Positions 1 through 7,605 of a stretch of DNA of 19,031 nt are shown here, in pieces (the stretch's first letter is position 1; each line of letters begins with the position of its first letter). The notes under the pieces are model-generated. The model saw nothing but the letters and a program-made list of their open reading frames with translations. It was not told where the DNA came from and searched no databases. The position numbers and the translations under genes are program-made. The DNA comes from Oscillospiraceae bacterium (lineage in GTDB: Bacteria; Bacillota; Clostridia; Oscillospirales; Oscillospiraceae). The stretch covers positions 1 to 19,031 of the forward strand of contig JAFPTE010000013.1 of the NCBI GenBank assembly GCA_017400415.1. Reading direction: 5' to 3'.

Positions 1-711
1 CACAAGGTCCCGGAGATTTACCGTGCCGGAGCCGGTGGCCACGCAGCGGATGGCGTCCCCGTTTTCGCACCTCTCCCCGGAGGGGAAGCGGCCACGGACC
101 ACGTCCTTCAGGTGGACCCGGCGGATTCTGTCCTTCAAAAGCTCATAATCCGCCATCAGGTCAAAGTCCTCCTCTGCGACCATGAAATTGGCCGTGTCGA
201 AGACGAAGCCCAGACCGGGAACGTCGTCCAGTATCCTGCGGCAGTCGGCGGCGGAGGAAAAGGGCTTGCAGTCCTGGGGCGTATCCTCAAAGAGCACCTG
301 GATGCCCCGCTGGGAAGCCCTGTTCACAGCCATGGTGTACAGCTCCGCTCCCCGGCGGAGCATCTCCTCCCGGCTCAGAAGGGCGCACTCCCGCCGGTCC
401 CCGTCACCGGGGACAATCATAAGATTGAGGCAGTCCAGCTCCCGACAGAGGGAAAAGGCCTCCTCCAGCTTTGCGGGGTACCTGTCCACCCCCCGGAAGA
501 AGGGCAGATGGGCTATGACGCAGCCGCAGGCGACCCCGGTCTTCCGGAAGGCCCTTTTAAGGGCCCCCACGCCGTAGAGCCGGATCTCGCTTATCATCAG
601 GTCCACCTGGTCAAGGCCGTTTTCCAGGGCCAGATTGCAGAGCCTTTCGGCGTTCATTGTTCCGGTGAGCCGTTCAAGCTGAAAGGAAAAGGTCAGAACG
701 GAAAGCTTCAT
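1..711 (-). CDS. Sugar phosphate isomerase/epimerase (xylose isomerase-like TIM barrel), partial
   Basis: The frame is open from an ATG at 711 to the left edge, giving 237 residues with the C-terminus missing. It begins MKLSVLTFSFQLERL and contains three segments typical of the AP-endonuclease-2/xylose-isomerase-like TIM-barrel family: a barrel strand ending LFEDTPQD (metal-binding Glu region), FVFDTANFM (Asp/Asn of the next strand) and RRVHLKDVVRGRF (the conserved H-x-K-D strand). Known members isomerise or epimerise sugars or inositol derivatives using a divalent metal; the substrate cannot be told from sequence. Its ATG overlaps the stop of the thioesterase gene as ATGA, so translation is probably coupled. 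It is the third gene of the operon starting near 1976. The family call is sound; the specific reaction is unknown. Confidence 0.85.
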   Translation of the reverse strand, partial: MKLSVLTFSFQLERLTGTMNAERLCNLALENGLDQVDLMISEIRLYGVGALKRAFRKTGVACGCVIAHLPFFRGVDRYPAKLEEAFSLCRELDCLNLMIVPGDGDRRECALLSREEMLRRGAELYTMAVNRASQRGIQVLFEDTPQDCKPFSSAADCRRILDDVPGLGFVFDTANFMVAEEDFDLMADYELLKDRIRRVHLKDVVRGRFPSGERCENGDAIRCVATGSGTVNLRDLV

Positions 712-1118
712 AGCTGTTCCTCCAGGGCGGCGTAAAACTCCGGCAGGTCCCGTTTCAGGCGGAGAATACGGCCCTCCTTATCCGTGAAGACGTGCCGGCT
801 GGTGCCCTCAAGCACCGTGGTGCCGTCCTCTTTTTTCATAAGGTAGCCTATGGTCAGGCTGGCGCCCCCCAGCTCCGCCACGGAGACGATGACGGTTACA
901 ACGTCGCCGAAGGTGGAGGGGTGCTTATACTCGCAGGCCAGCTTCGTTACCGGGGAGACGATGCCTGCCCTCTCCATCCCCCCATAGGGAAACCCCAGCT
1001 GGTCCATAAAGTCCACCCGGGCCTCCTCCATCCAGTGGATGTAATTTGCGTGGTGGGCAACGCCCATCATGTCGGTCTCATAATACTGCACCTGATGGCA
1101 GTACGGGATGTAGTCCAT
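708..1118 (-). CDS. Acyl-CoA thioesterase, YbgC/4-hydroxybenzoyl-CoA thioesterase family
   Basis: This 136-residue protein has the usual length of a single hot-dog domain. The N-terminus holds the family signature YYETDMMGVAHHANYIHWME, in which the Asp of ETDMMG is the expected catalytic residue and HHANY lines the acyl-CoA site. The remainder (YKHPSTFGDVVTV, LEGTSRHVFTD) matches the later strands of the fold. Family members hydrolyse acyl-CoA or acyl-ACP thioesters in the cytoplasm; acyl specificity cannot be predicted here. An AGGAGA ribosome site sits 9 nt before the ATG. The gene starts 20 bp after the PHP gene and overlaps the next gene by 4 bp, so it is the middle gene of a three-gene operon. 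It shares no obvious pathway with its neighbours. Confidence 0.92.
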   Translation of the reverse strand: MDYIPYCHQVQYYETDMMGVAHHANYIHWMEEARVDFMDQLGFPYGGMERAGIVSPVTKLACEYKHPSTFGDVVTVIVSVAELGGASLTIGYLMKKEDGTTVLEGTSRHVFTDKEGRILRLKRDLPEFYAALEEQL

Positions 1119-1138
1119 CCGGGTCTCTCCTTCCGGCT

Positions 1139-1912
1139 TCAGATTTTTCTGAGCTTAACGGTCTCGATGCGCTTGAGGCCCAGGCGCCCGATGAGCTCCA
1201 GGGCGGTCTCCTCATCCCTGCCGTTCAGCAGGTGGCGGGGCTCATGGGCGTCGCTTCCCAGTATGACTTCGTTGCCGATTTCGGCGGCGATTTTCCAGAA
1301 CCGCTCATTGGGGTAGTTTCTCCCCTCCCGGATGCCCAGAAGGTTTATCTCCAGGGGAACCCCGGCCCGCTTTGCCCCCTGGCACAGGCGGCGCATCTGG
1401 TGGTCATAGAACCGGTGGGTGCCCATGAAGCGGATTATATCCGGGTGGGCGAAGTAGGTAAAGAGCCCGGTTTCCAGGGCGTCCAGGGTCTGGTTCACGT
1501 ATTTTTCCAGCAGGGAGCGCCGCAGGAAGGGCCGCCCCGTGGGCCAGCCCCTGATTTCGTTATCCAGGAAGTGCTGCCCCAGAATCATGTACTCCACGCC
1601 GTTTTCCCGGAGCATCTCCAAAAGCCGGGGAAAGTATTTGGGATAGTACTCCGCCTCCACCCCCAGGTGGATTTCGATTCTGTCCCGGTACTCCTCCGCC
1701 AGAGAGCGGATGGAGGCTGCGTAGCCGGGAAGCTCCTCCGGCTTCATGCGGATGGGCCGGTTTCTGGGCTCAGAGTCATAAAAGTCATAGGGCGTATGGT
1801 CGGAAAAGCCCAGAATCCTGATGCCGGCCTGAAGGGCCTTTTCCACATATTCCCGCTCGCTGCCGGTGGCATGGCCGCAGCGGTAGGTGTGGGTATGATA
1901 ATTTGCAAACAT
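1139..1912 (-). CDS. PHP-domain phosphatase, histidinol-phosphatase (HisJ/HisK-type) family
   Basis: With the chosen start the protein is 257 residues. It carries the PHP metal-binding motifs: NYHTHTYRCGH at the N-terminus (H6, H8 and H14), FSDHTPYDF, LGVEAEYYP (Glu), MILGQHFLD (His), FAHPDII (His) and the C-terminal GSDAHEP (Asp and His). These build the trinuclear metal site of polymerase-and-histidinol-phosphatase proteins. The best-known members dephosphorylate histidinol phosphate in histidine synthesis, but there are no his genes here, so the substrate could be another small phosphate ester. A longer reading from TTG at 1930 is possible. I prefer the ATG at 1912 because GGAG lies 9 nt upstream and the PHP motif begins immediately. 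First gene of the operon, with a clear promoter. Confidence 0.88.
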   Translation of the reverse strand: MFANYHTHTYRCGHATGSEREYVEKALQAGIRILGFSDHTPYDFYDSEPRNRPIRMKPEELPGYAASIRSLAEEYRDRIEIHLGVEAEYYPKYFPRLLEMLRENGVEYMILGQHFLDNEIRGWPTGRPFLRRSLLEKYVNQTLDALETGLFTYFAHPDIIRFMGTHRFYDHQMRRLCQGAKRAGVPLEINLLGIREGRNYPNERFWKIAAEIGNEVILGSDAHEPRHLLNGRDEETALELIGRLGLKRIETVKLRKI

Positions 1913-1921
1913 GACAATCTG

Positions 1922-1925
1922 CTCC
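1922..1925 (-). promoter_or_regulatory. Ribosome binding site of the PHP gene
   Basis: Read on the minus strand, GGAG is followed by 9 nt and then ATG at 1912. The motif lies inside the alternative TTG-started extension (1930), which argues for the ATG start. Confidence 0.6.
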
Positions 1926-1947
1926 GACAATTAGTTTATTTTCTGCA

Positions 1948-1976
1948 ATTTTACCACTTTTTCGCCTCTTGTTCAA
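1948..1976 (-). promoter_or_regulatory. Sigma-A promoter of the PHP/thioesterase/isomerase operon
   Basis: On the minus strand TTGAAC (1976-1971) is followed by a 17-bp spacer and TAAAAT (1953-1948). Each hexamer matches the consensus at five of six positions. Transcription would start near 1941, about 30 nt before the ATG. Confidence 0.75.
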
Positions 1977-1989
1977 GCCCATTTACAGT

Positions 1990-2019
1990 AAAAAGCACGG
2001 GCCCCGTCCCGGGGCCCGC
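1990..2019 (-). terminator. Intrinsic terminator after the anti-sigma gene
   Basis: A perfect 9-bp stem (CGGGCCCCG, loop TCC, CGGGGCCCG, at 1998-2018) lies just past the anti-sigma stop. On the minus strand it is followed by GC and a run of five T. Confidence 0.85.
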
Positions 2020-2023
2020 ACCC

Positions 2024-2983
2024 TTATCTGACCTTTTCAACCAATCTCTGCATTCCGGAGGCGGAAGAAGCAAAGCTCTTGATGTCCCCTCCCGCGGTCT
2101 CTGAGGCCTCCCGGGCGGTGACGGTGTACTCCCTCTGGCCGGAGCCGCAGTTATACCGCCAGGTTACGGTCCCCAGGTTGCCCACCGAGGCTATCATCAG
2201 GCAGGAGTCCGAGAGCATCCTCTCCCGGGCCTTCGCCTCCTCCGCCGGGTCTATATTCTCCTCCAGTATAAGGACCCACTCGTAGGGCTCCGAGGCCGTG
2301 CGGAGCTCATTTTTATAGGCTCCGTACCTGCCGACTATCTCCAGGGCGTTTGCCGTCCTCTGATTTGCGGGCATATCCCCCACGTAGGGGTGCGCTGCGG
2401 CATAGACCCTGCCTGCAGTTTTTGAGATGGCCCTGCCGTTTTCCCAGAGGACTATGCCGCCGCTGGTGACGGCCTTCACCGGTTCCCTTGCGGTATAGGC
2501 TTCCGTGAAGGAGGCCCGGTTAAAGGGCATTATCAGGGCGGTGTAAAGCTTTATGTCAACTACCCCGTCCTTCTCCGTGAAGCTCACCCGGGCGATGCCC
2601 TGGCCGCTGCTTGCAAGGCTACCGCCCAGGCTTACGGTGCTGCCCTCCACCCGGACGGTGAACGCATGGGCGTTCAGGTCCTCCGGGGTGCCATGCACAA
2701 AGTACACAAGGGCCGCCGCAAAAAGGGCTGTGAGCAGGGCGGCTGCGGCCGCAAGGACCGCCGCAAGGCGCCCCGATTTCTTCACCTTTTTCAGGTAATC
2801 TATCTCCTTCTCCTGGGGAGGAAGGGTCTTTTCCGGCTCCTTCATGAGCCGCAGGGCCTCCGCACAGTCCGGGCAGCCCTCCAGGTGCTCCCGAAGGGCC
2901 CTGTTCGTAACCTCGCTCGTCTGGCCGTCCGCATAGGACGGCAGCAGGTCTCTGACGATTTCACAGTCCAGCTTTCCGCTCAT
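2024..2983 (-). CDS. Membrane anti-sigma factor with N-terminal zinc finger
   Basis: This 319-residue protein starts with a ZAS/putative zinc-finger domain: C7, then H33, C37 and C40 in the arrangement HLEGCPDC. Such domains clamp ECF sigma factors. A basic linker (KKVKKSGR) leads to one strongly hydrophobic Ala/Leu-rich segment at about 71-96, then a roughly 220-residue outer domain that I do not recognise. The layout predicts an inner zinc-finger domain holding the sigma factor and an outer sensory domain. It overlaps the ECF sigma gene by ATGA, the usual arrangement for a cognate pair. The signal and release mechanism cannot be seen. An intrinsic terminator follows immediately. Confidence 0.85.
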   Translation of the reverse strand: MSGKLDCEIVRDLLPSYADGQTSEVTNRALREHLEGCPDCAEALRLMKEPEKTLPPQEKEIDYLKKVKKSGRLAAVLAAAAALLTALFAAALVYFVHGTPEDLNAHAFTVRVEGSTVSLGGSLASSGQGIARVSFTEKDGVVDIKLYTALIMPFNRASFTEAYTAREPVKAVTSGGIVLWENGRAISKTAGRVYAAAHPYVGDMPANQRTANALEIVGRYGAYKNELRTASEPYEWVLILEENIDPAEEAKARERMLSDSCLMIASVGNLGTVTWRYNCGSGQREYTVTAREASETAGGDIKSFASSASGMQRLVEKVR

Positions 2984-3447
2984 TTTTCCAGCTCCTTTTT
3001 CAGCTTTTCTCTGCCACGAAAGTACGTGACCCTGGCCCAGCTCTCCGTTTTCTCCATTATCTCGCCGATCTGGCGGAAGCTCAGATCCCCGAAAAGCCGC
3101 ATGTACATGACCTCCCTGGTCTCCTCCGGCAGAAGGCGGATGGCCTTCATTATCTCCACCTGCCCCTCCCCGGAGTCGGGGACGGAGGAGACGCCGGCGG
3201 CCTGCGCACTTTCCAGACTTTCTGTCTCCGGGTTTTTCCTGCGCCAGGAGGAAAGGGCGTTTTTGGCGATGGCGATGAGCCAGGTGGATATCTTGCAGCT
3301 GCCGTCAAAACGGTCTATGCCCTTCACCGCCAGGTAGAAGGTCTCCTGGGTCAGCTCCTCCGCCAGGTCCGGGCTTCCGGTCCTGGAAAGGAGGAAACGG
3401 TATACCGTTCTGGAATGCTCACGGTATATATCCTCCACAGACTGCAT
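2980..3447 (-). CDS. RNA polymerase ECF-type sigma factor
   Basis: This 155-residue protein has the standard two-domain ECF layout. Sigma region 2 is at about 9-75 (YRFLLSRTGSPDLAEELTQETFYLA, with the 2.4 helix around ISTWLIAIAKNALSSWRRK). Region 4 is at about 98-152 (LLPEETREVMYMRLFGDLSF, then RQIGEIMEKTESWARVTYFR as the helix-turn-helix). A GGGGGGAG purine stretch lies upstream of the ATG. The gene overlaps the anti-sigma gene by 4 bp, so the two are probably made in step and held inactive together. It is a SigV/SigW-like stress sigma by general resemblance only; its regulon is unknown. A weak ECF-like box upstream (see findings) would fit autoregulation. Confidence 0.93.
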   Translation of the reverse strand: MQSVEDIYREHSRTVYRFLLSRTGSPDLAEELTQETFYLAVKGIDRFDGSCKISTWLIAIAKNALSSWRRKNPETESLESAQAAGVSSVPDSGEGQVEIMKAIRLLPEETREVMYMRLFGDLSFRQIGEIMEKTESWARVTYFRGREKLKKELEK

Positions 3448-3534
3448 CTGCCTCTCCCCCCTTTCGTTTTCTGTACATTAAAGCCGAAAAAGCGCCGTTC
3501 GTTACAGATATTTCAAAATATTTATTTCGCAGCC

Positions 3535-3562
3535 GAAAAAAGGCCCTTCCGTGGAAGGGCCT
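3535..3562 (-). terminator. Intrinsic terminator after the SpoIIE-phosphatase gene
   Basis: A perfect 10-bp inverted repeat (AGGCCCTTCC, GT, GGAAGGGCCT, 3541-3562) lies 12 nt past the stop. On the minus strand it runs into six T. It separates the partner-switch operon from the ECF operon. Confidence 0.9.
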
Positions 3563-3574
3563 GTGGGCTTATTC

Positions 3575-6142
3575 TCAGATTTTCTTTACGAGAGTCAGGA
3601 TATTCTTCCCGTCGGTGCGCTCATAGCGCACGTCGTCCATGGCCTTCTTCGTCATGAAGATGCCCAGGCCGCCGATCTGCCGCTCCGAGGCGGGCAGGGT
3701 CACGTCCGGGTCCGGCTTCTCCAGGGGGTCGAAGGCCACGCCGCTGTCGATGAAGGTGAGAGTCGCCCGGCGGTCCGCCTCATCAAGCTCAAAGCGGACG
3801 ACTGCGTCACCCCTGCCGGGAGCGTAGGCGTAGCTGGCGATGTTTACGAATATCTCCTCCGCCGCCACGGCAAGCTGCATCCGGGCCTTTGGGGAGCACT
3901 CTGCCTTTTCCAGCTCGGTTTCAATGAAGCCCATGACCTCATCCAGTTTGTCCGTCTCGGCGGGCACGGTGATTTCCTTATATATCTTCCTGTCCCCCTT
4001 GTACTCCAGGCAGAGCATGGTCAGATCGTCAAACTGCTCCGCCTCAAGAACGAAGTCATCCACAGCCCGGCGCACGTTCCGCAGGACCTGTTCCGGGCTT
4101 GCACCGGTGTCCTTGTTGAGGGCCCGGAGCATCCGCTCCGTTCCGAAGAGCTCATTTTCTGCGTTGGTGGCCTCCGGTACGCCGTCGGTATAGACGAAGA
4201 GCTTGCCGCCGGGCTGGAGCTGCAGCTCGTATTCCTTATACCTGATGCCCTCCATGGCGCCGATGACCAGGCCGTGCTTATCCTTTATGAGCCGGAACTC
4301 CCCTCCGGCCTCCATGACCGTGGGGTACTCATGGCCGGCGTTGGCCGCCGTTATTTTGCCCGTGGCGGTGTCCAGTATGCCCAGCCAGACGGTTACGAAC
4401 ATCTCCTCCCGGTTGTTGGAGCAGATCTGGTTATTCACCGCCCGCAGGACCTCCGCCGGGCTCCGGCCGGTCATGGCGTAGTTCTGCACCAGTATCTTGC
4501 TGACCATCATGAAGAGGGCCGCAGGCACGCCCTTGCCGGAAACGTCAGCAATGACCAGGGCAAGGTGGGTCTCGTCAATAAGGAAGAAGTCGTAGAAGTC
4601 GCCGCCCACCTCCTTGGCCGGGTCCATGACGGCATAGATATCGAAGTCCGGCCGCTCCGGGAAGGCGGGGAAGATATTGGGCAGCATATCCGCCTGAATC
4701 CGGGTGGCCAGGGCAAGCTCCGTGCCGATGCGCTCCTTCTCCGCCGTAATCTCCGTTATCTGGGTTATATAGTCCCGGGTCTTCTTTGAGAGGGAGGCGA
4801 AGGACTCCGCCAGGATCTCTATCTCATCGTCCGTGCGGTACACGTCCTCCATCTGGAAGGCCTTATCGCTGCCGGAGAGGGAGTTGATGCGCTTTGTCAT
4901 ATGCTCGATGGGCTTGACTATTCTGTAGGCCAGCACCAGAGCCCCCACGATGGCCAGGAGCGCCAGAAGGACGGTCATGACAAGGACCGTGCGGCCGGAG
5001 CGGGCCGCCCCCTCATTGAAGGTGGCCGTGGCGCCGGCGTTGATATCCTCATAGCTTTTCAGCATGGCCTCGGTGGGCTGGTTCGTAGCCTCCTTATCCA
5101 CCACGCTGATGGCTGCCCAGCCCAGGGTCTCCATAGGTGCGCCGGTCAGGTAATACTCCCTGCCGTCCACCTGCAGAAGCGTAAGCCCCGTGCGCTCCTT
5201 AAGAGCTTCGGTTATGAAGGGGCCCAGGGCGCCGTTCCGGCGCAGGTCCGGCGCACTGTCGGATAGCTCCGCCTTGAATATGCCCTCCTTCTGGGGGGAG
5301 AACAGCACCTGGCCGTTCTGATTCACAACGCACAGAAAGCCGCTCTCGGAGGAGGTCTCCTGCACGTAGTTGCTGATGGAGGTCAGGAAAATATCCGCAC
5401 CCACCACGCAGGCAAGCTTGCCGTCCACATAAACCGGGGCGGCGCACACAAGGCCCGCAATATCCGTAAAGGCGTCAAGCTCCACGCCGGTGAAAATCAG
5501 CTCGCCGGCCCCTACCGCCTGGGTATACCAGGTCCGCTGCCGCACCGGGAAGGTCTCCACGCTGCCGTTTTCGTCAATGTAAGAACCGGAACGGTCGTCC
5601 ACGAAGAGGATGCAGCCGTCGGTGGTGGCCACGAAGCAGGAGTCCAGCTTGTCCGAGGCCTTGAACATGGCCAGCATTACCTCGCTCATGTTGGCGGCCA
5701 GGCCCAGGTCCCCGGAGCTGTTGGGATCCACCCCGGCCTCATGCTGGAACTGGACGGAGGGGATGCCGTCCTTGGCCGGGTCCGGCGCATAGAACGGGTG
5801 GGGCGGGAAGGCCGAGGCGTTGGCGAAGAGCTCCCGTGCGAAGGCCTGAAGGGTCTCCACGTCGGTCTTCACGTCGGCAAAAAGGTCGTTGGCTATGTAG
5901 GCCTGCAGGGCCGTGGTCCGGGACATGGAGGTTTCCAGCACCGTCCGCATGGTTTCCTGGGACACGGCGCTGATGGACTCCTGCTGTCTTTCGGCGGCGT
6001 CCTCCACGATGGCTGCCAGATTATGCTGCTGATAAACGGATACGGCGGCGTAGACAGCCACAAAGGCTATGATGAACAGCAGCATCAGATTGAAAATCTT
6101 CTGCTGAAGGCCGCCCAGCTTAAGTCCCTTTATTATCTTCAT
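3575..6142 (-). CDS. Membrane receptor: Cache-like sensor, HAMP, SpoIIE/PP2C phosphatase and RsbW-like HATPase fusion
   Basis: This 855-residue protein combines four modules. A membrane helix at about 15-38 and another at about 386-409 flank a roughly 350-residue outer domain that looks like a double-Cache sensor. A HAMP domain (about 410-463) and a short coiled linker follow. The SpoIIE-type PPM phosphatase (about 495-710) carries the metal aspartates D515 (EVGGDFYDF), D533 (IADVSGKG) and D705/D706 (QFDDLTM). The C-terminal GHKL ATPase (about 720-855) has N-box N767 (EEIFVNIASYAY), the G1 box DSGVAFDP and the G2 box GGLGIFM, like RsbW/SpoIIAB serine kinases. It probably senses a ligand outside the cell and sets the phosphorylation of the STAS protein made by the overlapping upstream gene (ATGA). 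Having phosphatase and kinase modules in one chain is notable. Confidence 0.93.
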   Translation of the reverse strand: MKIIKGLKLGGLQQKIFNLMLLFIIAFVAVYAAVSVYQQHNLAAIVEDAAERQQESISAVSQETMRTVLETSMSRTTALQAYIANDLFADVKTDVETLQAFARELFANASAFPPHPFYAPDPAKDGIPSVQFQHEAGVDPNSSGDLGLAANMSEVMLAMFKASDKLDSCFVATTDGCILFVDDRSGSYIDENGSVETFPVRQRTWYTQAVGAGELIFTGVELDAFTDIAGLVCAAPVYVDGKLACVVGADIFLTSISNYVQETSSESGFLCVVNQNGQVLFSPQKEGIFKAELSDSAPDLRRNGALGPFITEALKERTGLTLLQVDGREYYLTGAPMETLGWAAISVVDKEATNQPTEAMLKSYEDINAGATATFNEGAARSGRTVLVMTVLLALLAIVGALVLAYRIVKPIEHMTKRINSLSGSDKAFQMEDVYRTDDEIEILAESFASLSKKTRDYITQITEITAEKERIGTELALATRIQADMLPNIFPAFPERPDFDIYAVMDPAKEVGGDFYDFFLIDETHLALVIADVSGKGVPAALFMMVSKILVQNYAMTGRSPAEVLRAVNNQICSNNREEMFVTVWLGILDTATGKITAANAGHEYPTVMEAGGEFRLIKDKHGLVIGAMEGIRYKEYELQLQPGGKLFVYTDGVPEATNAENELFGTERMLRALNKDTGASPEQVLRNVRRAVDDFVLEAEQFDDLTMLCLEYKGDRKIYKEITVPAETDKLDEVMGFIETELEKAECSPKARMQLAVAAEEIFVNIASYAYAPGRGDAVVRFELDEADRRATLTFIDSGVAFDPLEKPDPDVTLPASERQIGGLGIFMTKKAMDDVRYERTDGKNILTLVKKI

Positions 6143-6438
6143 TCAATCGTCAGTATGTCGGCGAAGCCGGTCACTTCAAATATCTCCATAACCGTCTCAT
6201 TAACGTTCCGAACAATCATCACGCCCTGCCTGTTCATGAGCTTCCGGGCGGAGAGCAGAACTCTCAGGCCGGCGGAGGAGATATACTCCAGCCCCTCCAG
6301 GTCCATGACCAGGGCGGTGACCCCGTCCAGCTCCTCCTTGACCTGCCGCTCCAGCTCCGGAGCGGTGGTGGTGTCCAGCCTGCCCCGGAGGGTGAAGGTC
6401 AGCACGCTGCCTTCTGCGTTCTTTTCGATATTTAGCAT
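6139..6438 (-). CDS. STAS-domain anti-anti-sigma factor (RsbV/SpoIIAA-like)
   Basis: At 99 residues this is a single STAS domain of standard length. The segment MDLEGLEYISSAGLRVLLSA matches the phosphorylation site of SpoIIAA/RsbV. By alignment to the D-S-[ST]-G motif the expected phosphoserine is S54, with S55 next to it. In the known pathway the unphosphorylated form binds an RsbW-type kinase, and SpoIIE/RsbU phosphatases reactivate it. Here both activities are present in the next gene, which overlaps by 4 bp, so the two are very probably partners. A GGGGAGG ribosome site precedes the ATG. No sigma-B or sigma-F gene is near, so the final output target is not visible. Confidence 0.93.
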   Translation of the reverse strand: MLNIEKNAEGSVLTFTLRGRLDTTTAPELERQVKEELDGVTALVMDLEGLEYISSAGLRVLLSARKLMNRQGVMIVRNVNETVMEIFEVTGFADILTIE

Positions 6439-6457
6439 GCTTCTGCCTCCCCTTTCC

Positions 6458-7495
6458 TTATCTGCCGCCTCTCAGAGTGCCGATAAGGGCGCCCATGTTG
6501 CCGCCGTTGTCGTCGGAGGCGTCCGTGCGGCCGAAGGCCATCAGGGTGATGAACAGAAGGTCCAGGTTCTCCTCCCGGGTCCAGACCCGGAAAAAGCCCT
6601 TGGCGGGGATGCTGGCGGCCACGCGGTGCTGCTCGGCGTCCTCCTCGTGGACGTACTGGCTGGAGGACTGGGCTCTGGCCATCTCCACGCCGTTTCTGAG
6701 GATGCGGTAGTTGATGCCCACCGCAGCGGCGCCGCCGGCGGCGTAGGAGGTCTCCACGGAGACGCCGTTATCCTTCAGGTGCCGGAAAACGTCCACCCCG
6801 TCCAGCTCGAAGGTGTGGTGGCCGTCGATGAACATGGTGCTCCACTGGCTGTCCTCCTCCTTGCCCACCAGGTGGGGGGTGGTGGTGCCGTTCACGTGGT
6901 CGATGAAGTCGAATTCGGAGGCGCTCACGGCGCTGAACTTTGTAACCTTGGCCTCATAGAGCACCCGGCGGTCCTTATCCTCCAGCCGGTGGCCGTACTT
7001 GATGGTGCCCAGGTCCGTCAGGAAGTAGAGCTCCCGCTCCTGCCCCTGCCTGGAGGCGGAGTAGCCGGATCTGCCTGTGGCCTCCTGCCGGGCCCTGACC
7101 TCCTTCTGAGCCTTCTTCTCCGTAACGGTGGAGATGACGGCAAAGGCCAGGAGCACTGCGCCCACAATCATCAGGATGATGGGCAGGATGCCGCCGGCGT
7201 GGACCTCGGCGGGGTTGGCGGGGTTATAGAGCACCTCCACGGTCTTGCCCACAGCATAGGAGGAGGACTGCTGGTCCAGCTCCTGGCGGTAGGTCTTTCC
7301 GTCCACGGTGTACTCCACGGTGGCCCTGTAGGTGTTGGAATCGGCCTCCTGAACAGCCTCAACATCCACGATGGTCGCCGTGGTCTTCACAAAGCCCTGG
7401 GAATGGAAGAAATTCAGATACACCCCTGCGCCAAGGAGCACAAGGGCAAGAACTGCCGCAAAAATCTTAAGTCCGGGTCCTCTAAGTGAAACCAT
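6458..7495 (-). CDS. DUF3592-like membrane protein of unknown function
   Basis: This 345-residue protein has a hydrophobic helix at about 10-28, a small beta domain at about 35-100 and a second helix at about 103-122. The beta domain (TATIVDVEAVQEADSNTY, VEYTVDGKTYRQ, VGKTVEVLYNPANPAEV) closely resembles DUF3592, which normally lies outside the membrane between two helices. A charged linker leads to a roughly 200-residue C-terminal domain. Segments there such as FIDGHHTFELDG and YRILRNGVEMA vaguely recall tubby/LURP-one-type folds, but I would not rely on that. A GGGAGGT ribosome site lies 6 nt before the ATG, and the gene follows a near-perfect promoter. It starts the STAS/SpoIIE operon with a 19-bp gap to the STAS gene, so it may belong to the same signalling system. 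Confidence 0.75.
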   Translation of the reverse strand: MVSLRGPGLKIFAAVLALVLLGAGVYLNFFHSQGFVKTTATIVDVEAVQEADSNTYRATVEYTVDGKTYRQELDQQSSSYAVGKTVEVLYNPANPAEVHAGGILPIILMIVGAVLLAFAVISTVTEKKAQKEVRARQEATGRSGYSASRQGQERELYFLTDLGTIKYGHRLEDKDRRVLYEAKVTKFSAVSASEFDFIDHVNGTTTPHLVGKEEDSQWSTMFIDGHHTFELDGVDVFRHLKDNGVSVETSYAAGGAAAVGINYRILRNGVEMARAQSSSQYVHEEDAEQHRVAASIPAKGFFRVWTREENLDLLFITLMAFGRTDASDDNGGNMGALIGTLRGGR

Positions 7496-7531
7496 TTCAG
7501 TACCTCCCGAAAAAGTATTTCATGTTCTTAT

Positions 7532-7560
7532 ATTATACCAAACCCCCGGCTGCACTGCAA
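7532..7560 (-). promoter_or_regulatory. Sigma-A promoter of the DUF3592/STAS/SpoIIE operon
   Basis: On the minus strand TTGCAG (7560-7555) is followed by 17 bp and a perfect TATAAT (7537-7532). Transcription would start near 7525, about 30 nt ahead of the ATG. Confidence 0.8.
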
Positions 7561-7570
7561 CAATTTGTAT

Positions 7571-7600
7571 AAAAAAGGCGGCCGCATTTCTGCAGCCGCA
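7571..7600 (-). terminator. Intrinsic terminator of the GH3/lipoprotein/SGNH operon
   Basis: GCGGCCGCA, loop TTTC and TGCAGCCGC form a 9-bp stem with one mismatch (7578-7599). On the minus strand it is followed by CC and six T. It lies 6 nt past the SGNH stop codon. Confidence 0.85.
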
Positions 7601-7605
7601 TCCTT

